Of a stretch of DNA of 5,312 bases, positions 1 through 5,212 are shown piece by piece. Location of the stretch: the NCBI GenBank assembly GCA_902465425.1, contig CABQNA010000116.1:1-5312 (forward strand). The letters are read 5' to 3'. The stretch is from an uncultured Collinsella sp. GTDB taxonomy: Bacteria > Actinomycetota > Coriobacteriia > Coriobacteriales > Coriobacteriaceae. Every line of letters starts with the position of its first letter. The stretch's first letter is position 1. The notes beneath the pieces are model-generated. The model searched no databases. It was not told the origin of the DNA and saw only the letters and a program-made list of their open reading frames with translations. Made by a program: the position numbers and the translations under genes.

Positions 1-1517
1 CCGGACTGGAAACCCTTCTCGGGCTTCATGTGCGGGAACAGCAGCACGTCGCGGATGGAAGCCTGGTTGGTGAGCAGCATGACCACGCGGTCGATACCGA
101 TGCCGATGCCGCCCGCAGGAGGCATACCGTACTCGAGGGCGCGCACGTAATCCTCGTCGTACTCCATGGCCTCGTCGTCGCCGCCGGCCTTCTCGGCCAT
201 CTGGGCAGCAAAGCGCTCGGCCTGGTCGACCGGGTCGTTGAGCTCGGAGAACGCGTTCGCGTACTCGTGGCCGGCGATGACCAGCTCAAAGCGATGGGTC
301 AGGCGCGGGTCATCCTCAAAGCGCTTGGCAAGTGGGCTAACCTCGATGGGGTAATCGCACACGAAGGTGGGGTTGACGATGGTGTCCTCGCCCAGCTCGT
401 CATAGATCTCGGCGATGATCTTGCCGGCGGTCCACTCGGGCTTGATCTCCAGGCCCTTCTCGCGTGCGGCGGCAGCAAGCTCCTCAACCGGCGTGTCGAT
501 GGTGACCTGCTTGCCAATCACGTCAGAGACGATATCGGTCATGGGACGGCTGGCCCACTCACCAGAAAGGTCGATGGTCTGGCCCTGGTACTCGATGACC
601 TCGGGGTTGCCGATGGCCTTGTTAGCCGCCTTAATGACACCCTGGGCGAGCGCCTTCATGCCCTCGAGGTCGGAGAAGGCACGGTAGGCCTCCATCGTGG
701 TGAACTCGGGGTTGTGGGTAAGGTCCATGCCCTCGTTACGGAAGATGCGGCCGATCTCGAACACGCGCTCAAAACCACCGACGATGCAGCGCTTGAGGTG
801 CAGCTCGGTGGCAATACGCAGGTAGCACTCCTGATCGAGCGCGTTGAAGTGGGTAATGAACGGCTTGGCAGTAGCGCCGCCCTGGATGGTCTGCAGGATG
901 GGGGTCTCGACCTCCATGTAGCCGTCGGACTCCATAAAGCGACGGAAGGTAGAGAGAATCTGCGAGCGCTTGCGGAAGGTCTCGCGAACGTCATCGTTGG
1001 CGATCAGGTCGACATAGCGCTGACGATAGCGGGTCTCCTTGTCGGAGAGACCGTGGAACTTCTCGGGCAGCGGACGAACGGCCTTGGAGAGCAGCGTCGC
1101 GCTCTTGGGGGCAACGGAAAGCTGGCCACGCTTGGTGCGCACGACTACGCCGGCCACGCCTAGGATATCGCCCAGGTCGAGGGCCTTGAGCGTATTCCAG
1201 GCAGCCTCGTCCATGTCGTTGATGCGGCAGAACAGCTGAATCTCGGCAGTCGCATCGCGCACGACGATGAACATGATCTTGCCCTGACCGCGCTTGGCGA
1301 CCACGCGGCCGGCGATCTTCACGACGTCCTCGGTGTCCTCGCCATCGGCAAGCTCGGCGTACTTAGCCTCGATATCGGCGACGTAGTCCTCAAGCTCAGA
1401 GTGCTCGGGATAGGGGTTCTGGCCCGCCTCGAACAGGGCGGCGCGCTTGGCCAGGCGGGTGGCGCGCTCGTCGTTGAGCGTCGATGCCTGATCGGCGGCG
1501 TTCTGGTTCTCTGCCAT
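1..1517 (-). CDS. lysS: Lysine--tRNA ligase, class II (3' end cut off by window edge)
   Basis: Class II lysyl-tRNA synthetase, which charges tRNA-Lys with lysine using ATP in the cytoplasm. 505 codons are visible with no stop, so the C-terminus lies beyond base 1. An N-terminal helical segment is followed by an OB-fold anticodon-binding domain at about residues 65-150, with the strand around KIAGRVVAKRG. The catalytic domain has the motif 1 region ending in VETP (203-206), motif 2 with FRNEG (259-263) followed by HNPEFT, and motif 3 GGIGIGIDR (469-477). The tail VLLFPHMKPE (491-500) matches the usual end of LysS (known family length about 490-505), so few residues are probably missing. The ATG start is supported by GAGGAG at 1524-1529, 6 bases upstream. 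It follows greA by 78 bases that contain a strong hairpin and no clear promoter, so co-transcription with greA by readthrough is likely. No broken motif was seen. A long open frame on the opposite strand is a codon-bias shadow. Confidence 0.97.
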   Translation of the reverse strand, partial: MAENQNAADQASTLNDERATRLAKRAALFEAGQNPYPEHSELEDYVADIEAKYAELADGEDTEDVVKIAGRVVAKRGQGKIMFIVVRDATAEIQLFCRINDMDEAAWNTLKALDLGDILGVAGVVVRTKRGQLSVAPKSATLLSKAVRPLPEKFHGLSDKETRYRQRYVDLIANDDVRETFRKRSQILSTFRRFMESDGYMEVETPILQTIQGGATAKPFITHFNALDQECYLRIATELHLKRCIVGGFERVFEIGRIFRNEGMDLTHNPEFTTMEAYRAFSDLEGMKALAQGVIKAANKAIGNPEVIEYQGQTIDLSGEWASRPMTDIVSDVIGKQVTIDTPVEELAAAAREKGLEIKPEWTAGKIIAEIYDELGEDTIVNPTFVCDYPIEVSPLAKRFEDDPRLTHRFELVIAGHEYANAFSELNDPVDQAERFAAQMAEKAGGDDEAMEYDEDYVRALEYGMPPAGGIGIGIDRVVMLLTNQASIRDVLLFPHMKPEKGFQS

Positions 1518-1534
1518 AGTTAGCTCCTCAAACT

Positions 1535-1567
1535 AAAACGCTCCCCAGGATTCGGTCCCAGGGAGCG
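1535..1567 (-). terminator. Terminator-like hairpin between greA and lysS (possible attenuator)
   Basis: On the minus strand a 12-pair stem (arms 1556-1567 and 1539-1550, two of the pairs wobble) closes a 5-base loop (1551-1555) and is followed by four U (1535-1538). It begins 28 bases after the greA stop and ends 17 bases before the lysS ATG, with the lysS Shine-Dalgarno at 1524-1529. The stem is long and GC-rich, but the U tract is short, which fits a partial terminator or an RNA stabiliser. There is no room for a separate lysS promoter downstream, so lysS expression must pass through this hairpin unless a promoter lies at the greA end. Confidence 0.65.
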
Positions 1568-1595
1568 AAAACATACCTTTACGCGGGACCGTGGT

Positions 1596-2066
1596 CTAGC
1601 GTGCGATCTTGGCGATGGTGTAGACGCGAGTCTTGCCGGAAGGCGTAACGACCTCGACGGAATCGCCCTCGCCATGACCGATGATGGCGTGGCCGACCGG
1701 AGACTCGTTGGAGATCTTGTGCTCGAGCGAGTTGGTCTCGGTGGTACCGACAAGCGTGACCTCGATGAGCTCACCGTTGGGGTCGACCAGGGTAACAGTA
1801 GAGCCAATGGAGACGGTCAGGTCGCCCGTGCTGGCAGCGATCTGAGCGTTGGCGAGGATGGCCTGGATCTCGGCGATACGAGCGGCGTTCTGGGCCTGCT
1901 TGTCCTTGGCGGCATCGTACTCGGAGTTCTCCGAAAGGTCGCCGAACGCGCGGGCTTCCTTGATGTCCTCGACGATCTCCTTGGCGTAATCGCCCTCACG
2001 CCAAGCGAGCTCCTCGACGAGCTTCTGGCGGCCTTCAGCGGTCAGTACGATCTGGCTTGCGTCCAT
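1596..2066 (-). CDS. greA: Transcription elongation factor GreA
   Basis: GreA enters the secondary channel of RNA polymerase and stimulates cleavage of the 3' end of backtracked RNA, restarting stalled complexes. The 156-residue length matches the family (E. coli GreA is 158). The N-terminal coiled coil spans about residues 8-75. Its tip carries the sequence FGDLSENSEYDAAK (41-54), in which the acidic pair D43 and E46 corresponds to the magnesium-coordinating residues known from the family. The C-terminal FKBP-like domain shows SPVGHAIIGHGEGDSVEVVTP (about 121-141). The ATG start is preceded by GGGGAG (2075-2080) with 8 bases of spacing. It lies between the tatA terminator and lysS. GreA-LysS is a familiar neighbour pair in Gram-positive bacteria. 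I could not place a convincing promoter in the 48 bases between the tatA terminator and the start codon. Confidence 0.96.
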   Translation of the reverse strand: MDASQIVLTAEGRQKLVEELAWREGDYAKEIVEDIKEARAFGDLSENSEYDAAKDKQAQNAARIAEIQAILANAQIAASTGDLTVSIGSTVTLVDPNGELIEVTLVGTTETNSLEHKISNESPVGHAIIGHGEGDSVEVVTPSGKTRVYTIAKIAR

Positions 2067-2114
2067 ACGGATATCTCCCCAACTATGATGTAACGATCAA
2101 CTGTCAACAAAACG

Positions 2115-2148
2115 AAAAAAGACCGGCTAGCCTGCGGGCAAGCCGGTC
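2115..2148 (-). terminator. Rho-independent terminator after tatA
   Basis: On the minus strand GACCGGCT (2141-2148) pairs perfectly with AGCCGGTC (2121-2128). An inner GCC/GGC stem (2137-2139 with 2130-2132) closes a 4-base loop. Six U follow at 2115-2120. It begins 25 bases after the tatA stop. The opposite strand has no T tract after the hairpin, so it works only for minus-strand transcripts. Confidence 0.9.
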
Positions 2149-2173
2149 AGGTGCTCACCCCAAAGGGATGGGA

Positions 2174-2449
2174 CTACTCTGCGTCCGCGTCGCTGTCCTC
2201 TGCCTTCTTTTGCTTGGCAGCAGCGAGCTTGGCCTCGAGCTCTGCGATCTCCTTGTCCTCCTTGGACTCCTCGACCACAACCTCCTCGGCCTGCTTGGTT
2301 TCGCCCTTATCGTCGCCCTCCATACCCTCGCGGATATTCTTGACGGTAGAGCCGAGGGACTTACCGAGCTTCGGCAGGTTCTTGGGCCCAAAGATAATCA
2401 GGACAACGACGAGAATAATGATGAGCTCAGGAGCCCTCAGTCCAAACAT
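2174..2449 (-). CDS. tatA: Sec-independent translocase protein TatA
   Basis: Small membrane protein of the twin-arginine translocation system, which with TatC moves folded proteins across the cytoplasmic membrane. At 91 residues the length is normal. The order is classical: a short N-terminus, a single hydrophobic helix at about residues 8-20, the hinge F20-G21-P22, an amphipathic lysine-containing helix from about 23 to 43 (KNLPKLGKSLGSTVKNIREG), then a strongly charged, glutamate- and lysine-rich tail (44-91) that probably forms a coiled coil around IAELEAKLAAAKQKK. TatA and TatB are hard to separate by sequence. The polar residue before the hydrophobic helix is E8, where E. coli-type TatA often has Q and TatB has E, so it may serve both roles in a TatAC-type system. 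The ATG start is set by GGAGG (2455-2459), 5 bases upstream. It is flanked by its own promoter and terminator. No tatC lies in the window. Confidence 0.93.
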   Translation of the reverse strand: MFGLRAPELIIILVVVLIIFGPKNLPKLGKSLGSTVKNIREGMEGDDKGETKQAEEVVVEESKEDKEIAELEAKLAAAKQKKAEDSDADAE

Positions 2450-2485
2450 GTAGACCTCCACAATACAGCGAGACAAGCTCGAATG

Positions 2486-2514
2486 AGTATACCGCGGGTA
2501 TCGCGGTATCACAA
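2486..2514 (-). promoter_or_regulatory. Strong sigma-70-type promoter for tatA
   Basis: On the minus strand TTGTGA (-35, 2509-2514) and TATACT (-10, 2486-2491) are separated by exactly 17 bases. The predicted start of transcription is near 2479, giving a 5' leader of about 30 bases that contains the tatA Shine-Dalgarno. It lies just after the tRNA terminator, which makes it the natural promoter for tatA. It is the best consensus match in the window. Confidence 0.75.
2489..2509 (-). repeat. Perfect inverted repeat filling the tatA promoter spacer (operator candidate)
   Basis: ATACCGCG (2489-2496) and CGCGGTAT (2502-2509) are perfect 8-base arms with a 5-base gap. The palindrome occupies the spacer and overlaps three bases of the -10 hexamer and one base of the -35. 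This position would suit a dimeric repressor. The regulator is unknown. Confidence 0.6.
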
Positions 2515-2522
2515 CAATAGCT

Positions 2523-2550
2523 AAAAAAAGGGGCCGCAAGAAGCGGTCCC
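2523..2550 (-). terminator. Rho-independent terminator after tRNA-Pro
   Basis: On the minus strand GGGACCGC (2543-2550) pairs with GCGGCCCC (2530-2537), with one A-C mismatch, around a 5-base loop (2538-2542). Seven U follow (2523-2529). It begins 11 bases past the CCA end of the tRNA and would end any transcript coming from veg-ispE as well as a tRNA-only transcript. Confidence 0.88.
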
Positions 2551-2561
2551 TCCTCATGCTC

Positions 2562-2638
2562 TGGTCGGGTTGACTGGATTTGAACCAGCGACCCCTGCGT
2601 CCCGAACGCAGTGCTCTACCAAACTGAGCCACAACCCG
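2562..2638 (-). tRNA. tRNA-Pro (anticodon CGG)
   Basis: A complete 77-base tRNA with an encoded CCA end (2562-2564). The acceptor stem CGGGTTG pairs perfectly with CAACCCG, and the first pair is C1-G72, which is characteristic of bacterial tRNA-Pro. The D arm reads GCTC...GAGC with a GG in the loop. The anticodon stem CTGCG/CGCAG closes the loop TTCGGGA, giving anticodon CGG (2602-2604), which reads the proline codon CCG, followed by G37 as usual for tRNA-Pro. The T arm has the TTCAAAT loop. It lies 49 bases after the ispE stop and is followed by a terminator. Confidence 0.97.
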
Positions 2639-2646
2639 TTAGCTCG

Positions 2647-2652
2647 ACTATA
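2647..2652 (-). promoter_or_regulatory. Possible -10 element for tRNA-Pro
   Basis: TATAGT on the minus strand lies 8 bases before the mature 5' end of the tRNA. Transcription would start 1-3 bases upstream of the mature end. I found no good -35 hexamer at 16-18 bases, so the tRNA may instead be processed from the veg-ispE transcript. Confidence 0.3.
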
Positions 2653-2687
2653 GTAACAAAGATTTCCGTCGTGTGCCAGAGAAATTT

Positions 2688-3584
2688 TTACTTCTTTGGC
2701 GCTTCAATGCGAACCGTGTCGGAAACGAGCTCCGTCGCATAAGCCCACCAGCCGTTTTGTTGAGCGGCTGCCGCAAGATTGACTGCCGTGGCGGCAGTAT
2801 CGCAAATGGCAAACGAGCAGGCACCCGAACCGCACACGTTTGCGGCAATGGTACCGTCCTGTGAACGAAGCCAGTCGAGCACCGTTTGAATCCGCGGCTC
2901 CATCTGCGCGGAAATGACACCCAGGTTGTTGTGGACGAGCGCGTAGGCCGCCTCTGCGTCTCCCGAGCGAAGGGCAGATGCGATCGCTCCGGGCTTGTCC
3001 GCAGGCGCTGGGGTCTCGTCAAAACGTCGATAGGCTTCAATTGTTGAAACGCTTGCCTCGCGCGGCTTGACCAGCACGACGGGTGTCGCAAGTAGTGCGG
3101 GGTACTCTGTTGCCAGCACGTCTCCCCCGCCCACGTAAAATGCAGGGCTGGCATGCAAAAAGAAGGGAACGTCGGCGCCAATGCCGCGCGCGATGTTGTC
3201 CAGCGCGGGATCGGCACGGTCGATACCCCACAGCTCTGCCAAGGCAACAATGACTGCCGCGGCATCCGTCGAAGGACCGCCCAAGCCGGCACACAACGGG
3301 ATGTGCTTCTCGATCGTGATGCAGACGTTGGCTTCGCGACCATAATGCTCGGCCATAGCAGCGGCCGCACGATACGCCGTATTCTTTTGCATGGGAAAGT
3401 CGGATGCCGGAATCGTCTGGACGGTCAGCGCCTGTGCCGGCGTAACCGTCACGGTATCGACAAGACCGACGGCTGCCATCAGGGAATCGACCTTATGGTA
3501 GCCGCGGTCGTCACGCTCGGTATGAACCCCCAGATAGAGGTTGATCTTTGCCGGCGCGGAAAGGGTCAGGGACCAATCGGTCAC
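2688..3584 (-). CDS. ispE: 4-diphosphocytidyl-2-C-methyl-D-erythritol kinase (IspE)
   Basis: GHMP-family kinase that phosphorylates CDP-methylerythritol with ATP, the fourth step of the non-mevalonate (MEP) pathway to isoprenoids. Its 298 residues suit the family. The N-terminal motif APAKINLYLGV (10-20) carries the substrate-region lysine K13. The ATP-binding loop is AGLGGPSTDAAA (99-110), GADVPFF (136-142) holds the conserved aspartate D138, and CGSGACSFAI (251-260) is the C-terminal glycine motif. Two motifs differ from the usual forms: GGPST where GGGSS is common, and NNLG (219-222) where ND-x-E is common. I infer lineage drift, not loss of function, because the lysine and aspartate remain. 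The start is GTG at 3582-3584, 2 bases after the veg stop, with CTCCCC on the plus strand (GGGGAG on the coding strand, 3593-3598) 8 bases upstream inside veg. Expression is therefore probably coupled to veg. It has no terminator of its own before the tRNA. Confidence 0.93.
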   Translation of the reverse strand: MTDWSLTLSAPAKINLYLGVHTERDDRGYHKVDSLMAAVGLVDTVTVTPAQALTVQTIPASDFPMQKNTAYRAAAAMAEHYGREANVCITIEKHIPLCAGLGGPSTDAAAVIVALAELWGIDRADPALDNIARGIGADVPFFLHASPAFYVGGGDVLATEYPALLATPVVLVKPREASVSTIEAYRRFDETPAPADKPGAIASALRSGDAEAAYALVHNNLGVISAQMEPRIQTVLDWLRSQDGTIAANVCGSGACSFAICDTAATAVNLAAAAQQNGWWAYATELVSDTVRIEAPKK

Positions 3585-3586
3585 CG

Positions 3587-3883
3587 CTAGTGCTCCCCGA
3601 GCTGATTGCCGAGCGGGGTAAAAATGTGCTCGCCGCTCTCGGGGTCGAACAGCTCGACCTGGCCGGTGAGAACATCAATATACTGGTAGGACTGACGCGA
3701 CTTGCGGCCACGGCGCTCGTCGACCTCGACGATAAAGACTGCCGGATGGACGCTCTTGATGGTGCCCATGCGCTCGACGACGCGGGTGCGGCCCATGTTG
3801 GCCTTCACCTTAACGCGATCGCCCACCATATCGGTCAGCTTCTCGTGGATGTCGTCGACGTGATTGACTTCCATCTCTTCCAT
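3587..3883 (-). CDS. veg: Veg-family protein (DUF1021)
   Basis: Small protein of the Veg family. In Bacillus subtilis Veg is highly expressed in growing cells and has been linked to biofilm control, but the molecular function is not settled. The core at residues 10-80 matches the family pattern: DDIHEKLTDMVGDRVKVKANMGRTRVVERMGTI-type start, then PAVFIVEVDE and QSYQYIDVLTGQVEL. That gives a small beta-rich fold. At 98 residues it is somewhat longer than the B. subtilis protein (86), with a few extra residues at the N-terminus and a tail after DPE (80-82). The ATG at 3881-3883 was chosen over an upstream in-frame ATG at 3907 because GGAGG (3892-3896) lies 8 bases before it. The gene precedes ispE by 2 bases; veg close to ispE is also known from Bacillus. 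A promoter and a terminator-like hairpin lie in its leader. Confidence 0.88.
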   Translation of the reverse strand: MEEMEVNHVDDIHEKLTDMVGDRVKVKANMGRTRVVERMGTIKSVHPAVFIVEVDERRGRKSRQSYQYIDVLTGQVELFDPESGEHIFTPLGNQLGEH

Positions 3884-3910
3884 GAACAGGGCCTCCAGAA
3901 GATGCAATTC

Positions 3911-3930
3911 AAAAAGGGGATAATACCCCT
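3911..3930 (-). terminator. Terminator-like hairpin in the veg leader
   Basis: On the minus strand AGGGG (3926-3930) pairs with CCCCT (3915-3919) around a 6-base loop, followed by four more U. The stem is only 5 pairs, so it is weak. It lies downstream of the predicted veg promoter and 14 bases ahead of the veg Shine-Dalgarno. It could end transcripts coming from dtd, attenuate veg, or stabilise the leader. Confidence 0.4.
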
Positions 3931-3950
3931 AAGATAGACAAAACTCTAAT

Positions 3951-3980
3951 ACTATAGCACCCTGTTACAACCCCGCGCAA
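3951..3980 (-). promoter_or_regulatory. Predicted promoter for veg-ispE
   Basis: The minus strand has an extended -10, TGCTATAGT (-10 hexamer TATAGT at 3951-3956, TG at 3958-3959). TTGCGC (3975-3980) is a partial -35 match at 18 bases. The predicted start is near 3944, giving a leader of about 60 bases. An alternative pair, TTGTAA with TAGAGT at 16 bases, overlaps it slightly downstream. Either way the 130-base gap between dtd and veg starts a new transcription unit. Confidence 0.55.
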
Positions 3981-4013
3981 GTAGCTAAATAAGCCTCGTC
4001 CCAAATTGACTAC

Positions 4014-4460
4014 TTACAGATTGTCGGTATCGAGGACGATGGTGAATGGACCGTCGTTGACGAGGTCGACCTTCATGTCGGCGCCGAAAATGCCATGCGC
4101 TACGTGCTCGACGTCCTCGCGCACAAGCGTCAGGAAGTACTCGTAGAGCTCGTTGGCGACATCGGGGGCGCCGGCATCCGTAAACGATGGACGGCGGCCG
4201 TGACGGCAATCGGCAAACAGCGTGAACTGCGACACCACGAGAACCTCGCCGTCGACATCGGCAAGCGCCAGGTTGGTCTTGCCGTTCTCGTCCTCGTTGA
4301 TGCGCAGGCCGCGGAGCTTGCCCCACAGCTTGTCGGCCTCGGCACGCGAGTCCCCGTGACCCACACCAAGCAGCACCAGGTAGCCGCGTCCAATGCGACC
4401 CACGCACTCGCCGTCGACCGTCACGCCGGCGTTGAGTACGCGCTGCACCACCGCACGCAC
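4014..4460 (-). CDS. dtd: D-aminoacyl-tRNA deacylase (Dtd)
   Basis: Dtd hydrolyses D-amino acids (and glycine on tRNA-Ala) from wrongly charged tRNAs, a proofreading step in the cytoplasm. At 148 residues the length is typical. The start MRAVVQRV is the standard N-terminus. The first signature SQFTLFADCRHGRRPSF spans 77-93, and the second, NDGPFTI, spans 135-141 and includes the Gly-Pro pair (137-138) whose cis form gives chiral selectivity in known structures. The usual form of this motif is N-x-GPVT; here F139 replaces the valine. The start is GTG at 4458-4460, only 3 bases after the rdgB stop, with GAGGAG (4467-4472) inside the end of rdgB at 6 bases. Co-transcription and translational coupling with rdgB are likely. 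No clear terminator follows the TAA stop. Confidence 0.96.
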   Translation of the reverse strand: MRAVVQRVLNAGVTVDGECVGRIGRGYLVLLGVGHGDSRAEADKLWGKLRGLRINEDENGKTNLALADVDGEVLVVSQFTLFADCRHGRRPSFTDAGAPDVANELYEYFLTLVREDVEHVAHGIFGADMKVDLVNDGPFTIVLDTDNL

Positions 4461-4463
4461 GAC

Positions 4464-5105
4464 CTACTCCTCGCCCGTCAGTTTGGCGGACAGATGCTCG
4501 AGCGCGTGGAATCGATGGCTGATGGCGTTCTTCTCGTCCGCCGTCAGCTCGGCCATGGTCTTGCCCGGCGTGTCGACCGGCAGGAACAGCGGGTCGTAGC
4601 CAAAGCCATGATCGCCGCGGCCCTCGTGTGCGATAACGCCCTCGCAGGCGCCCTCACCATAGGTGACCAAACCGTCCGTGTCGATGAGCGCGACGACGCT
4701 CATAAAGCGCGCAGTGCGGTCCTCGTCGGCCACGCCCTCCAGATTCAAGAGCAGCTTGGCATTGTTGGCAGCATCGTCGCCGTGAACGCCCGCGTAGCGC
4801 GCGCTATACACACCGGGCTCACCGTCCAGCGCATCGACGACCAGGCCCGAATCGTCGGCAATGGCCATGAGCCCCGTCTCTTCGACGGCAGCCTGCGCCT
4901 TGATGATGGCGTTCTCCAAAAACGTCGTGCCGTTTTCCTCGGGGTCCTCAAAATCGCCCAGCTGGCCGAGCGCCACAAAGCGAACCTCGGGCATAACCTT
5001 GCCCAAAATGGCCTCGATCTCGGTGAGCTTATGGGCGTTGCCCGTTGCCACGACGATGGTCGCCGCCGGGTCGAGGGTGTCGATGTCGATCTTCTCAAGT
5101 GCCAT
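4464..5105 (-). CDS. rdgB: XTP/dITP diphosphatase (RdgB/HAM1 family)
   Basis: Nucleoside triphosphate pyrophosphatase that hydrolyses dITP, ITP and XTP to the monophosphate and pyrophosphate, keeping deaminated purines out of DNA and RNA. The nucleotide-binding start ATGNAHKLTEI is at 20-30, followed by ENA..KA (64-70), the catalytic DDSGLVVDALDGEPGVYSARYAG (84-106), the base-recognition loop GFGYDPLFLP (167-176) and SHR (196-198) near the C-terminus. All expected motifs are intact, and 213 residues fits the family with a slightly long N-terminus. The ATG at 5103-5105 was chosen over an in-frame ATG at 5174 because AAGGAG (5113-5118) lies 7 bases upstream and the longer version would add 23 unconserved residues. 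It precedes dtd by 3 bases and follows an rph-like gene, a common order in bacteria. A structured 142-base spacer lies ahead of it. Confidence 0.96.
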   Translation of the reverse strand: MALEKIDIDTLDPAATIVVATGNAHKLTEIEAILGKVMPEVRFVALGQLGDFEDPEENGTTFLENAIIKAQAAVEETGLMAIADDSGLVVDALDGEPGVYSARYAGVHGDDAANNAKLLLNLEGVADEDRTARFMSVVALIDTDGLVTYGEGACEGVIAHEGRGDHGFGYDPLFLPVDTPGKTMAELTADEKNAISHRFHALEHLSAKLTGEE

Positions 5106-5139
5106 GAGTGGTCTCCTTGTCCGTATAGCAAAGTCACGT

Positions 5140-5171
5140 AAAAGGGACTGGCCCTTCGGCGTCTCCCCTTT
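5140..5171 (-). other. Imperfect hairpin with U tract in the rdgB leader
   Basis: On the minus strand AAAGG (5167-5171) pairs with CCTTT (5141-5145). Inside it GAC/GTC and GCC/GGC stems with small bulges close a GAAG loop. Four U follow or overlap the lower stem (5140-5143). The 3' arm can also pair with a segment near the rph end (5229-5240). It lies 22 bases ahead of the rdgB Shine-Dalgarno. Function unknown. Confidence 0.4.
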
Positions 5172-5186
5172 CATGTGCCATCAACC

Positions 5187-5212
5187 TTATCTATCGGCGT
5201 TTCCGCAGATAA
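5187..5212 (-). other. GAAA-capped hairpin in the rph-rdgB spacer
   Basis: On the minus strand TTATCT (5207-5212) pairs with AGATAA (5187-5192), and GCG pairs with CGC (5204-5206 with 5197-5199) around a GAAA tetraloop (5200-5203), leaving a 4-base bulge (5193-5196). GNRA-type loops are common in stable structured RNAs. Function unknown. Confidence 0.4.

Noticed and set aside
30..1163. A 377-codon open frame on the plus strand opposite lysS
   Set aside because: It is a mirror of the GC-biased lysS codons, is rich in L, V, G, D and A without family motifs, and lysS is unmistakable on the other strand.
1518..1595. T-box riboswitch ahead of lysS
   Set aside because: The gap is only 78 bases and lacks a T-box sequence or specifier stem; just one hairpin is present.
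2102..2107. TTGACA as the -35 of a greA promoter
   Set aside because: At 16-18 bases the -10 candidates match poorly and would start RNA within or past the ribosome binding site.
2450..2632. Upstream in-frame extension of tatA through the promoter and tRNA
   Set aside because: It would translate the tRNA gene and terminator; the ATG at 2449 has a clear Shine-Dalgarno and the standard TatA N-terminus.
3981..4016. AAGTAG/CTACTT inverted repeat after the dtd stop as a terminator
   Set aside because: Only 6 A/T-rich pairs with a loop of about 25 bases and no U tract; too weak to support.
5122..5127. TATACG with an upstream TG as an rdgB promoter
   Set aside because: Transcription would start inside the rdgB Shine-Dalgarno (about 5115), leaving no usable leader.
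4095..5141. A 348-codon open frame on the plus strand opposite dtd and rdgB
   Set aside because: It covers two clearly recognised minus-strand genes and their junction and shows no recognisable domain; it is a codon-bias shadow.
5106..5174. Earlier ATG for rdgB at 5174 adding 23 residues
   Set aside because: The ribosome site before it is weak and the added residues come from a hairpin region; the ATG at 5105 has AAGGAG at good spacing.
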